Of a stretch of 64,000 nt of DNA, positions 1 to 13,600 are shown piece by piece. The notes under the pieces were generated by a model, which was given only the letters and a program-made list of their open reading frames with translations, was not told the DNA's origin and searched no databases. The stretch comes from Gari tellinella (Eukaryota > Mollusca > Bivalvia > Cardiida > Psammobiidae). The translations under genes were made by a program, and so were the position numbers. Where the stretch lies: assembly GCA_922989275.2 (NCBI GenBank), contig OV277857.1:9424001-9488000 (forward strand), given 5' to 3'. Every line of letters starts with the position of its first letter. Within the stretch, counting starts at the first letter, position 1.

Positions 1-341
1 AACGTAGAAAATGACAACTTTTGGACAATTCTAATAATTCATGTTTATCTTGGTGGCAAACAGTTTGGAGCCAGATCAGACGCCGGGTTACCCGGCGTCT
101 GATCTGGCTCCAAACTGTTTGTAAAAGAAAAAACTAGTTTTAGAGTAAACGGTTTATCGGGAAAGAATAACAGATTCTTCACTGTATGATGGCCCATAGC
201 TGCAAGCATTGTAATTGGAAGAAAAAATACTAAGTTCAAATGGCTGTAATTTTGTGAAAAACTTAAGCAGATAAAATTCCTCAACACATACACATGTGTG
301 GTATATGTGCAAACATTCTGCCAAATCATAAGAGTGTGGCT

Positions 342-592
342 TTAACTCTTTGAACCCTAGTCACGCATATATGTGTCATTTGCAAACAGTGTACCTGTGA
401 AAAGTACAAATGTCCTATGCAAACAGTGTTGACCCTGATCAGAGGGCTCCTTAAGGAGCCCTCTGATCAGGGTCTACACTGTTTGTCATTTTGAAATATA
501 TTGTAAAAATCAGCCCTAAACAGTCAAAAATGGACTAGACTAAGTTGAAAATTAGAATTGTCCATTTGAGGGCTCAGGGGGAAAAGGGTTAA
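342..592 (+). mobile_element. TTAA hairpin MITE, family B
   Basis: Bounded by TTAA at both ends. The hairpin at about 422-488 is built on 'aaacagtgt' and 'ccctgatcagagggctcc' with a TTAA apex. It shares architecture but not sequence with family A. Confidence 0.75.
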
Positions 593-1026
593 CTGACAGA
601 CAGGGGTAAAACAGTATGCTCCCTGACTGGTCGTCGCTGGGTCATAAAACACTACTGTGCCTTTGGGTCACCCTTGTATATCAATAATGAAATATTCCAC
701 CAAGCAAAAAGAGAGGGTTAATTGTAATATTCAGGCATAAATGGGTTAATGCAGGACAAAAGTAAAGCAGACAGCTCCTATAGGAAGCAATTGTAATAGT
801 GGACTTTTAATTTGATTTATCTTTGAAGCTGTCTCCTTGTTCTTTACAAGTTACATGTATTTGTAGCATAAAATAACTTTCCTTTGAGGATACATGTACA
901 TACTTTTCCTTCATCTTTTTTCATTATTATTTTCAGAATTGAAAACATTTGTGTGTTCTTTTAAAAAGAAATACAACAAAAACCAAACAATACAAACAAT
1001 CAAGCAACAAAACAATATTAAACAAT

Positions 1027-1274
1027 TACCCCATTACCCCATAGATATGTCTTTTTATGCCTTTAATTAATTTCTCCACTAAAGAAAATACTACCAATTT
1101 AAACTAATGAATATACACCATAACAATATTTTCTATATCCTAGCAGATGTAAGCTTAAAGCAGGCTAAAAGTAAAGCAGAATGCGCCTTAAGGCGCATTC
1201 TGCTTTACTTTCAACCTGCTTTAAGCAGTCACATCTCTTCAATACTAGAAACAGGCTATGGGGTAATGGGTTAA
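1027..1274 (+). mobile_element. TTAA hairpin MITE, family A
   Basis: Ends read CCCATTACCCCATAG / CTATGGGGTAATGGG, the right one bordered by TTAA. The centre is a 73-base palindrome (1153-1225) with the apex CCTTAAGG. The CCC...GGG ends and TTAA target point to a piggyBac-type non-autonomous element. No coding capacity. Confidence 0.82.
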
Positions 1275-1286
1275 ACCTTCACTTAC

Positions 1287-1604
1287 ATGAATGAAAGCCC
1301 TAGAAAGTCCTCATCGTCTTCACACTCACTGTCTGAAGAGCTATCTGGGTCGCTACCTTGGAAACCTTGTGACCTTGACCTTGATATGTCAAATGAACTG
1401 AATCCCACTGAGCTATCAGAATTAGCTGCAGGGGCAAATTTCTCAATGTCATCTAAAAGCCCAATGCTATTTTTGAGGAAGTTCAATGGGAGACCCACTT
1501 TCTTTTCCGAGTCCGAATTCTTTGGGGTACCACTTAAGAATGAGGAAGAATCACTGTCACTATGTGCCGTCTCGTCACTTGTTTCTATCCAAGAATTGTA
1601 GTAC
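1287..1604 (-). CDS. EIF2AK4: GCN2 exon 17 (kinase hinge-side strand and acidic insert)
   Basis: RYYNSWIE closes the N-lobe strand, then about 95 residues of Ser/Asp/Glu-rich insert (SSDSECEDDEDF near its end). GCN2 and related eIF2 kinases carry such an insert between the N-lobe strands. Donor GTAAGT, phase 2; the next exon is left of the window. Confidence 0.93.
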
Positions 1605-4600
1605 CTGAAAGATAACGTAAATGATTTTAACCCATTACTCCATTGATATGCCTTTTAATGATTTAAATGCATTCCTCCACTGATAAAAATAGTTCCACTT
1701 TATACAGTCTCTTAAAGCAGGCTGAAAAATAAGGCATAATGCATCTTTAGGTGCATTATGCTTTAGTTTCAACCTGCTTTAAATGGTTGCTTGTCTTCAA
1801 AACTAGAAACAGGCTATAGGGTAATGGGTAAAACATGCTATTGCAACCACACAAATATAAATACATTGGTGATATTCATAAATAATGGCAAAATTGAGAG
1901 CAACACTTTAAGAATGAATGGATGGAGTTTTACGGCCCATTGACACAAAAAGGTCATTTAGAGCCGACAACACTTTAAGAGTAATTATCTTGTTTGTACT
2001 TGTTGTGGAAGCAAAATAATACCTCAAATAGGCTAAATAGTTCAGGCATATTCTATAAAATCTTCTGCTGTCCCCAAACTCTATGTTGTGACAACTTATA
2101 AACCCCTCTTATGTGAAGTTCTGATATCCTTAAAAAATTAACATTTATACATTACTGCTGTTACAAAGACAAGGAAGAAGACATAAGAATTTTTAATACT
2201 CCTTATTGCTGAAGCTGTTATACCGATCATAAAACTAACATTTATATCATATCCATGCTATTTAGACAAGGAAGTGTATGAAATAAATACCTGACTACAT
2301 TTTCATGGTTAAGACGAGACAAGAGCTTCACTTCTCTTGTTATTTTCTTATTGAACTGTTGACTTTTAGGGTTCAAAGGAATTCGTTTAATGGCATAATT
2401 ACGGCCGTCCAGTTTGTTCTTCACCTGTAAAAGAGTTTAAACTCTATTTAGTTTTCCGTTACTCTATAGATACAAATTTATATAGAGCTGTCATTGATTC
2501 AGCAATAGGCATATCGATGATATCGATATAACAGGAGACAAATATCTATGATATATTGAATTGAAAATTCATATGACTATAGAGACAGGTTTTTGAAACT
2601 TATTTCTTATTTGAATTGATTGTTTAATCAAATATTTACCATATTAATTACCATGTACCAGGTAAAAGAACAGGCATTAAAACTCTCAACATCTATGCAT
2701 GACAAATTAACTTTTTTTTTATATGGATACACAGAAAACAAGAGCCCCATGGGGCATATGTCGCTCACCTGAGAATAGCTGTACATCAAAATGGAGATAA
2801 TGATTTATGTCCAGGACGGGGTCATATTTTACCCGAGGGGCATAATTTGAACAATCTTGATAGAGGACCTGTAGATGATGCTATGTTCCACATATCTAAG
2901 ATCAGGGTACTAGGGTTCTAGACAAGAAGATTTTTTTTAAGTTTCCATTGAAAAAATCTATTTTTAGCTCCTGTGACCTACATATGCAACAGACTGGAAC
3001 CATTTGAACAAACTAGATAAAGGACATCTAGAAGTAACACCATGCCGAATATCAAAGCTCTGGCTATATTAGCTTCAGAAAAGAAGACGTTTGAAAACTG
3101 TGACCCCCGGAGTGGGGCTAATTTTGACCCCAGGGGCATAATTTGTACAAACTTGATAGAGGACCTGTAGATGATATGCAATCGACCAGAACCATTTGAA
3201 CCTTATTGGTATAGGACATCTAAAAGTGTCACCATGCCAGATATCAAAGCTCTGGACGTTTGAAAATTTCACTATATAACTCTTATGTTAAACTGTGACC
3301 CCCCGGGCGGGGCCAATTTTGACCCCAGGGGCATAGTTTGTACAAACTTGATAGAGGACCTGTAAATGATGCTATGTGACAAATGTCTAAGATCTGGCCC
3401 TTGTAGTTTCAGACAAGAAGATTTTTTAAGATTTCCTTATTTTTTCACTTGGTTGCCATTGCAACCAGAGTTCTACATTGTTTTTAATTCTTTGAACAAT
3501 TTTGAAACAACTTGACCCAAGGAACATTCGTGTAAAGTTTGGTTGAAATCTTTTCAGCGGTATATGAGGAGATGTCATTTGAAGCAATTGTTAAAGACAA
3601 CAATGACTGTATAAAGTGAAATTATTTTCTTCTGTGGAAGAATAAATTAAAGACATAAAAAGGAATATGTATGGGTTAATAGGTTAATAAATATCATTAT
3701 TTACATTTTCTAAATATAAGAAACTATATGTAAATGAGTGGCAAATAGTTTGGATCCAGATTAGATGCAGCATTATGTGGCATCTGACCTGGATCCATAC
3801 TGTTTATGGCCAAGAATTAATTGTGGACTGATAGACAGAAAGATAAACAAACAAACAAAACACAAACAAACAAACAGACAGACCAAAAGTAATATGCCTC
3901 GAACTAAGTTGTGCTTGAGCATAAAATAGCAGACATCGTTATGTATCTCAGTGACCTGAGTTCAGAGCTAGCTATGGGTCAGTTATGCAATAGGAGACGC
4001 TCTCAGAGAGAAATTACTATTATCATGCTGAACTGTTGTCTGCTCCAAATGTTTGTATGTGAAATATGTAAAAAATAATAACTTATATTTTCTAAATATA
4101 AGAAAATATGTAAATGAGTGGCAAATAGTTTCAGATCCAGATTAGATGCAGCATTATGTGGCATCTGACCTGGATCCAAACTGTTTGCAAAATTGTTGCA
4201 TTTAGTATAAGGGTAGCTTCTTAGCCTGGAAAATACAGTGGGTCTGTATAAAAACGGATCATTAGAGAGTTTTTACTGTCAGACCTGCATCAAAAAGCAC
4301 TGATATGGCCAGGGTTGAGTCAAATTTGACCCTAGGGTTTTGATTTTTTACAATTTTGAAAGTGATTTAGTAGAAGATACTATTCATGCAATATCTAAGG
4401 CGTGGGAACAGTGGTTTTTTACAAAAAACTTGTTTAAAGTTTTTCACTTTTTTTAATAAATTTCAATAAGTAGTCCACCAATGAATTTTATTTTAACAAT
4501 TTCTGTAGAGAAGCATCCAAGGAACACCGTCAGCAATTTAGTTTTTCCCTCAAACTCGCGGTTTCAGAGGAGATGTCGCTTGAAGTAAATTTGAAAGGAC

Positions 4601-7600
4601 GGACAGACGGACACACGGACGGACGGACGGACGGACGACGGACGGCGGGCGATCACAACAGCTCACCTTGAGCCTTCGGCTCAGGTGAGCTAAAAAGAAG
4701 TGTAATTTGCAAAAGCTAGCATTGTAAAATCAGAAAAGGGACTTTTTCATCAGAACATTTCTGGTCACTTTTATTTATTGGTTTATCGATCAATGAACAT
4801 ATAGGCGATATATAGAAATCTTTCCTATCAATGACAGCTCTACATTTATACACCTTTGATATATTTCTCCAGGCAGAAAATAGTTCCAATTTACATAGTC
4901 ATAAATATGTTTCATAAGAAATATTTCTATATCCTAGCAAATGGTAGCTTAAAGCATGCTGAAAGTAAAGTAGAATACACATTTTGACACATTTTGCTTT
5001 ACTTTCAGCCTGTTTAAAGTGGTCACCCATCTTCAAAACTTGAAACAGGCTTTGGGGTTAAATGTTAAACATCAGTTATGAAACAAGCTGCAATCGTTTC
5101 CGTCTTTATTCCTTCACCAAACACTATGTTGTGACTTCAAAAAAAAATTGCCTCAAAGAGATTATTCAAATGAGTAGTCACAATACAGGATTTGGTGAAA
5201 ACAAGGGATTTCAATTTTTTAAATACTCCCCTTATCTGAAATTATTATTTAAAAAAAAAACTTCAATAGGATACATCAGTAAAAACTCTCTATTACAAAC
5301 ACTAATTCGTCGCTAATTGCTTGTATATATAAGACAGGTGACACCTGAAAGCAAGGCAACAGTAAAACAGAAAGCTCCTGTTTTACTGTCACCTTTCTTT
5401 AAGCAGTCACCTGTCGCGAGCTCCAAATAATTAACACAACTTAGTTGTCGTAATAGAGAAGTTTTACTGTACCTTGATGACATCTCCAAAGCCACCTTTG
5501 CCCAGGGACTTGAGGACCTGGAACTCGTTGGTCAGTCTGGAGTGACCACTGGCCTCCCAGGCTGTTATCACAGGGTTAAGGTCATCGTCCGAGTCTTCCT
5601 GGTCATCCTCCGCTAGTTCTGTGTCACAGATGAAACATCGTAACATTAAAATACATCTCTAGGGGTGATTTTCCATTTTCAGCTACAGCTGATTTGCGGT
5701 GTTTAAGACTGTGCATGCACGTAGCTGCTGAGAGTAAGCAGAACTCTCTGAAAGGAAGATTGCTTAGGTTCTATGGGAAAATGTGCTGAAACACAGAACT
5801 CCAAGACCATTTTACCTTCTCCTGCTAACTGTTAGTGTATATGGATTAAGAGTGTAATGATACATGGAACTATCCATGCATTGCAATAGTTATAGCTCAA
5901 TATTACTACATGGATAGTTCATCGAAACTGGGGATAACTATTGTGATAGTTTCCTGAACTATCAATAGTTTCAATAGTTTTACTTTTGCCTGATCAGTCA
6001 TTTATTCACTGCCAAAAACGTCCCAAGTATACGTATACAGTCGAACTTCGATATCTCGAACTCGTTTAACTCAAACTATTCAATAGTTTGACATATGAAC
6101 TGCATTATTTCATGCTCGGTTAAGTCGAACATACCAGTATTTCAAAGTTAAAATGTGGCTTAGCCACGTTTTAACTTTGAAATACGGGTATGTTCGACAA
6201 AACCAACTTCGAGATATCAAAGTTTGACTGTACTTGTCTTTCCTACACTATAATAAACAAATACCTTTTACAAGCAGTTAGCTTTCATTTCAATGGTGGT
6301 AATAGGAGGATTTTACTGTATTAGCGTAAAACCTCTCTATTACGACCACTAAATTTTGTTAATTAGTTGGTGTTTTGCAACAGGTGACTACTTAAAGGAA
6401 GGTGACAGTTAAACAGAAAGCTCCTTTAGGAGCTTTCTGTTTTACTGTCACCTTCCTTTAAGCTGACACCTGTCCTTTACACAATCATTGCATACATTTC
6501 AGTGTGCGTAATAGAGAGAGGTTTTAGAGTATTAGTTCTCCCTGAAATGTTTTGTTCTGTAAGAGGTCAGCTAACTTACCTTTATCCTCCTTTTGTTTCT
6601 GTTCTTTATGTTCTGGCTGGCTTATTAACTGAGGTATTGGTTCCTTGATAAACTGATGCTCCAACAGCTGAGTAGAAGACCAGCGTAATTTGTCGTCCTT
6701 CAACAAACACCTGTAATAGGTCATATTGCACTACGCTAGATAGGTTCACATGAAATTACTTTATAATCAACCTGTTACCCCATAGCTTATTTCTAGTTTT
6801 GAAGACAGCTAACCAATTGAAGCAAGTTAAAAGTAAAGCAGACTGTGCCTTAAGGCACATTCTGCTTTACTTTTAGCCTGCTTTAAGCTAACATCTGTTA
6901 GGATATAGAAAACAAAATCTTTATGATATATATTTATGGCTGAAGTTTCTTCAGTGGAGGAATAAAGTAAATGGGCAAACAGGCTAAATAGAAGATTGCT
7001 GGTTAATGCAGGATAAAAGTGATGCAGAAAGCTGCTACCGGATCTTTTAATTTTGCTTTAGTCATACAATAATTCTTATCATGTTTACAGTTTTGATCCA
7101 GGGGTTTTTGAAAAGAAGTTTTGATATTTCTATTTTTCAGAACAGTAGCAGACAACAAGTGTTGCAGAAAAAGAACCAGCATGCAAAGAGTTAACCCATT
7201 ACCCCTTAAAAACGCCTTTTTACGCCTCTTACTTATTCCTCCACTGAAGAAGAAAGTTCCAGTTTATACAGCAAAGAATATGTACCAAAAGAAATATTTT
7301 CCATATCCTAGAAGATGGTAGCTTAAAGCAGGCTGAAAGTAAAGCAGAATGTGCCTCAAGGCACATTCTGCTTTACTTTCAACCTGCTTTAAGTGGTCAC
7401 CTGTTTTCGAAGCAAGAAATAGGCTAAGAGGTAATGGGTTAAGATGCTCAAGAGTTGTTAAACTGTAATAGGTTTGTCTATTTTGTAAACAATTCTTAAG
7501 TATGATCTTACTTTGACAGGAAGTCCTGGAATACAGCTGGTAGGTGGGTTGGCACTGACGGTAGCAGGTCTTCAACCTGGCTTCCCTGGGAGAGGGACAA

Positions 7601-10600
7601 CAACAACACACCCTGTACAAGATAACACAGACAGCAGTAGTAAGCACGAGTTAACACATTCAACCCTAGCGGTGAGTATACTTGTCATTTACAAACAGTG
7701 TACCTGGGGAAAGGATACTTGTCCTATGCAAACGATGTAGACTGAAAGGTACAGAAAACCTACTTGATTCTTTTGCAATAAACATTTTTGTACTGAAACA
7801 ATTATGTACATTGCAAACAGTTTGGGTTCAGATGATACATCAATTAACTTTGTGCTTGATCTTGCTCCAAAGTGCTTACTATTTAGATTTTAATTTATCA
7901 TCAATATTTTTAATTACCAGTGTCTATGAGACATCTTACATAGTGAATTAGTCAAACCCATATTAATATTATTAAATGAATAATTAAAAGAAGACATTAG
8001 ATAAAATAGGGTGGGGAATGTATTTCCATACCTTAAATCCTTTTGTCTGCACTTAACTCATTACAGTGGAGAATCCGTTATTCTTTCCCGTTTAAACGCA
8101 AACGTACGCAAACGCAAAACACTAAAACGTAGAAAAGTACAACTTTTTGACAATTCTGATAATTCATCTTTATCTTGGTGGCAAACAGTTTAGAGCCTGA
8201 TCTGGCTCCAAACTGTTTGCAGTGAAAATAATACTTTTAGTGTAAACGCGTTTATTGGGAAAGAATAACGTTTTCTCCACTGTAACCCATAAATACACCC
8301 TTCATTTATTCCTTAACTAAAGAAAATAGTTCCCATTTATACTGCCACAAATAAGAACCATTAGAAATATTTCATGCATTCTAGCTGATAATAGCTAAAA
8401 ACAGGCTGAAAGTAAAGCAGAATGTGCCTAAAGGCCCATTCTGCTTAACTTTCAACCTGATTTTAGTGGTCACCTATCTTCAAAACTAGAAACAGGCTAT
8501 GGGGAATGGGTTAAATCTATGGTGACTAGAAACGGGCAATGGTGAAATGGATTAATTGCAACGTGTGAATAGAGATTATTACTAGTTGGTATATATCCCC
8601 CTTCTTTCCGCCTCTTCCAATGACCGGTGACTGTTTGTCAGTAAACTTTACACCTGGCTTGGAGTTCTCAACCACTGTATGCAAATCACATAATCTGGAA
8701 AAACCAATAAATAAGATCAGTCACATGACCCATAACCAATCACACATTGTTAACCCATTACCCCATCAATACGCCTTTTTACGCCTTTAATTTATTTCTC
8801 CACTGAAGAAAATAGTTCCAATTTGTACAGTCATAGATATGTGTCATAAGAAATATTTTTTTTATTCTAGCATATGGTAGCTTAAATCAGGCTGAAAGTA
8901 AAGCAGAATGGGCCTTAAGGCCCATTCTGCTTTTCAACCTGCTTTAAGTGGTTATCTGTCTTTAAAACTAGAAACAGGCTATGGGGTAATGGGTTAACAC
9001 ATCTATTATTAAGGTATAATGACACTTTTTGAAAAACAGTGTGGACTCAAATCAGATAGATCTTGACAGAGCTGCCTGATCAGATTCTGTTGTGTTTTCT
9101 TATGGGAAGTGTCTGACATATGTCATGAAGAATCCTTATACTGCCAATATGACTGTTCAGATGATATATATTCATAGTGGGCTAAGTTTTATCTATTAAT
9201 ATTCAACAGAAGAGAATTGGGTGAATTGGTAATGGTCCAAGGCAAAACTGTTTTAGTATCAAAGCATTGTATTTAGTAGTGTTGATGCTAGACGAAACTA
9301 AATCTAGTTATTTAAGGAATGGCCCATTTACAATATTCTAAGGCAAAAATAGGTCAAGGACAAGGTCAAAATCAAGGTTGGGTAATATGAGTGGATTGGT
9401 AGTGGTCCAAGACAACAACTGTGTAAGTATAAAGCATTGTCGTCAGTTGTGTTGACGCTTGAGGGAATGGTAAAATTTAGTTGACCAAGACATAGACCAT
9501 GTAAAATATTCAAAGTCCAAATAACGTCAAGGTCAAATGTTGTTGGGTGATAATGGTATATTGGGAATGGTCCCAGGCAACAACCCTATAAGTATCCAAT
9601 TTTTTGATAAAGCGGTATTGATGCTAGACAAAACGATAAAATCTAGCTAACCTTGTTATGTATGGACAGATAGATGGATGGAGAGACAGGGCAATCACTA
9701 TATGCCTACACATCTATGGATGCCCCCCAAAATACTGTTAAACCTGATAAATACAAAAAGACTAATCAAAACAGACATAGAATCTTATTGTTTAAACCAT
9801 TACCCTATAACTACGAACTTTAGGTTAAGCATACAGTATTAGAAATAGATAATCAAATTACAAAACTCAGAGAGCCTTTGCCTCAAAACAGAACAGTTAC
9901 CTTTTGTTCACACTGTAATCAGCTACCCGTATACGACCATTTACATCTACAAACACACTGGATGCCTGAAACCAAAGTATATATTTAATATATATTAAAA
10001 GTCACAACTCCTTCAGTCATAAATTTTGTTTTTACACTTGAACAGTTCATGTTTTTCTATGATAATGCCCTGACAAATGTGCCAAAGAAGACTTCTCCTA
10101 CATCTTGTCAGGTGGTAGGTTAAACCTGACTTTAACCTATTACTTCATAAATATGCCTTTTTACACCTTTAATTTAATCCTCCACTGAAGAAAATAGCCC
10201 ATTAAAATTAAATTAAATCAAGGTCAAAATGAAGATTAGACGATATGGGTGTGATAATAGTCCACGGCAACAACTATATAAGTATCAAGTATTTGACTAT
10301 AACATTTGAGTAAATACTGTTGACGCCAGAAGAAACGGTAAATCTGTTTTTTCTGAGATGCACCAATCCCTGTATGCCTCTGCAATGCATACCTTCAATA
10401 CAAGAAACAGGCTATGGGTAAATGGGTTAAAGCTTTATACACATAGTCATACACACTAACGAGTTTTCTGATCAAGCATGAAATTGATCTGATAAGGGGG
10501 GTATTTCAAATACTAAAATCTTTATTTCTGCTTTAATCCCTATGGTGTCACTACTCATTAGAATCATCTCGAAGAGACGATTCTAATGAGTAGTAACATC

Positions 10601-13600
10601 ATAGGATTTGATTCTAAAATAAGTGAGAAAATGTTGGATTTGTGCTGTTTATCCCCTCTTTCTGGAGCCCTGGATCTATCTATACAACACAAGCTTTGTG
10701 ATAACAAAATCTCTGGTATGAAACAATTACCCTGAGATTCTTATGCACTACTGCCTTATTATGTAGATACTCTAAGGCTTCAAGCAATTCCTCTGTATAG
10801 CCGTGTAATAAATCCATGGGCAAGACCTTCCTTGTCAGGTAAATCTCAAAGTTCTGGCCACCAGAGTACTCCATCAACACCTGGTAAGAGAAATAACAAG
10901 TGTCTCAAAGTATTAACCTTTTTGAACCATAGTCACGCATATATGCATTTGCAAACAGTGTACCTGTGTACTCCATAAAAACCTGGTAAGAGAAATAACA
11001 AGTGTATCAGAGTATAAAACTGTTTGAACCATAGTCACGCATATATGCATTTGCAAACAGTGTACCTGTGTACTCCATAAAAACCTGGTAAGAGAAATAA
11101 CAAGTGTCTCAAAGTATTAACTGTTTGAAACCTAGTCATGCATATATGCATTTGCAAACAGTGTACCTGTGTACTCCATAAAAACCTGGTAAGAGAAATA
11201 ACAAGTGTCTCAAAGTATTAACTGTTTGAACCCTAGTCATGCATATATGCATTTGCAAACAGTGTACCTGTGTACTCCATAAAAACCTGGTAAGAGAAAT
11301 AACAAGTGTCTCAAAGTATTAACTGTTTGAACCATAGTCACGCATATATGCATTTGCAAACAGTGTACCTGTGTACTCCATAAAAACCTGGTAAAAGAAA
11401 TAACAAGTGTCTCAAAGTATTAAACTGTTTGAACCCTAGTCAAGCATATATGCATTTGCAAACGGTGTACCTGTGTACTCCATAAAAACCTGGTAAAAGA
11501 AATAACAAGTGTCTCAAAGTATTAAACTGTTTGAACCCTAGTCAAGCATATATGCATTTGCAAACGGTGTACCTGTGTACTCCATAAAAACCTGGTAAGA
11601 GAAATAACAAGTGTATCAGAGTATAAAACTGTTTGAACCATAGTCACGCATATATGCATTTGCAAACAGTGTACCTGTGTACTCCATAAAAACCTGGTAA
11701 GAGAAATAACAAGTGTATCAGAGTATTAAACTGTTTGAACCATAGTCACGCATATATGCATTTGCAAACGGTGTACCTGTGTACTCCATAAAAACCTGGT
11801 AAGAGAAATAACAAGTGTATCAGAGTATTAAACTGTTTGAACCATAGTCACGCATATATGCATTTGCAAACAGTGTACCTGTGCACTCCATAAAAACCTG
11901 GTAAGAGAAATAACAAGTGTATCAGAGTATTAAACTGTTTGAACCATAGTCACGCATATATGCATTTGCAAACGGTGTACCTGTGTACTCCATAAAAACC
12001 TGGTAGGAGAAATAACAAGTGTATCAGAGTATTAAACTGTTTGAACCATAGTCACGCATATATGCATTTGCAAACAGTGTACCTGTGTACTCCATAAAAA
12101 CCTGGTAAGAAATAATTACAAGTGTATCAGAGTATAAAACTGTTTGAACCATAGTCACGCATATATGCATTTGCAAACAGTGTACCTGTGTACTCCATAA
12201 AAACCTGGTAAGAAATAATTATAAGTGTATCAGAGTATTGTACATGAGAAAAGAAGTACGGCAGCAGGGCTGCCATTTACACAGATTTTTTCAAAACCTT
12301 AGGTTTTTATCCTAGCAGATGGTAGCTTAAAGCAGGCTGAAAATAAAGCAGAATGCGCCTTCAGGCGCATTCTGCTTTACTTTCAGCCTGCTTTATGTAA
12401 TCACACTTGAAAATAGAAAAATTTGAAATCTTAGAATTTTTCATGATCAACTTATGGCAGCCCTGCTGCAGGATATGCCACACACAAATGGCACAACAGT
12501 TCCAACAGCATCAAACATGACACTACAAACAAGACAGATATATGATCAGGACTCAAGATAAAAGGGAGTTAACTTTACAAATTAAAACATTTTCTGACTT
12601 ATTTCAGGGCCAAATCCTATGGTGGGACAACTCATTAGAATCTTCTTAAAGATCTAAATTGTTTGACACTCATTTCAACATCTTTTAAAAGTCAAAATAC
12701 CTATATGAAACTTTAAATTTGAGAAATAAAAGTAGACCATAATTGTTTAAAATTGATAACATCATGGCAGTGACGGGGTTATTGATCCCATTACCCTATA
12801 GCCTTTTCCTAGTTTTGAAGAAAGATGACCACTTAAAGCAGTTTGAAATTAAAGCAGAATGCACCTTCAGGTGCATTCTGCTTTACTTTTTGCCTGCTTT
12901 AAGCTACCATCTGCAAGAATATATAAACAATTTCGAATTATAAATATTCATGACTGTATAAAATGGACCTATATTCTTCAGGGGAAGAATAATTTAAAGG
13001 CGTTAAAAGGCATATTTATGGGGTAATGGGTTCCGATACCTACATAGACAGTTATCCTCCCTTGTTCCTCGGTGTACTTGAAGGCAAGATAATGAAGAAG
13101 ATTTCGTTGTCGTAGTTTGAGTAAAGATGACATTTCTTGTTCAATGCTCACAATCTGCAAACAAGCAACACAAAGATACATGTAGATATGAAACACTTTA
13201 TAACACTATTTTCAGAAGTAACCTATACACAATAAGATTTGGATTGATTATGACTTTATGACGCTTTAACAGTACAATGTATTTCAGTCAAATGGCGACA
13301 TCCAGCTAATTACACACTGTTTCGGGCACAAATCAACAACTGGCTAGAACCATTGACACTTCCACATGCTAGCTGGAAGGCTTCCCTACATGAAAATTCT
13401 GAAGTAGGGATTCCAACCCATAGCACTTAGGAGCGTCACATAATAAGTTACTGTTACTCCATATACATATGCATTTTTACGCATTTAATTTATTCCTCCA
13501 CTGTTAAAAACAGTTCCAAAGTGCAAATGGTTGCCTAAACTAGGATGAAGATGAAACAGAAAACTCAAGTAGCAGCCTTCCACTTGACTTTCATCCGTCT

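Larger units (their letters stand above)
1..1286. other. GCN2 intron 17 (partial): three MITEs
   Basis: Holds the right part of a 'TTACAGTGGAGAA' MITE (1-186) with a 60-base perfect hairpin at 58-120, one TTAA MITE of family B (342-592) and one of family A (1027-1274). The stretch 593-1026 shows nothing else I can name. Confidence 0.75.

Noticed and set aside
45..329. Minus-strand open frame of 94 codons
   Set aside because: Composed of a MITE end and its perfect hairpin; no GCN2 homology and no splice sites in the needed phase.
10885..12240. Multiple mutually exclusive copies of GCN2 exon 10
   Set aside because: Only the splice site and about 15 exon bases are repeated; the remainder of the exon is not duplicated, so the units are not alternative exons.
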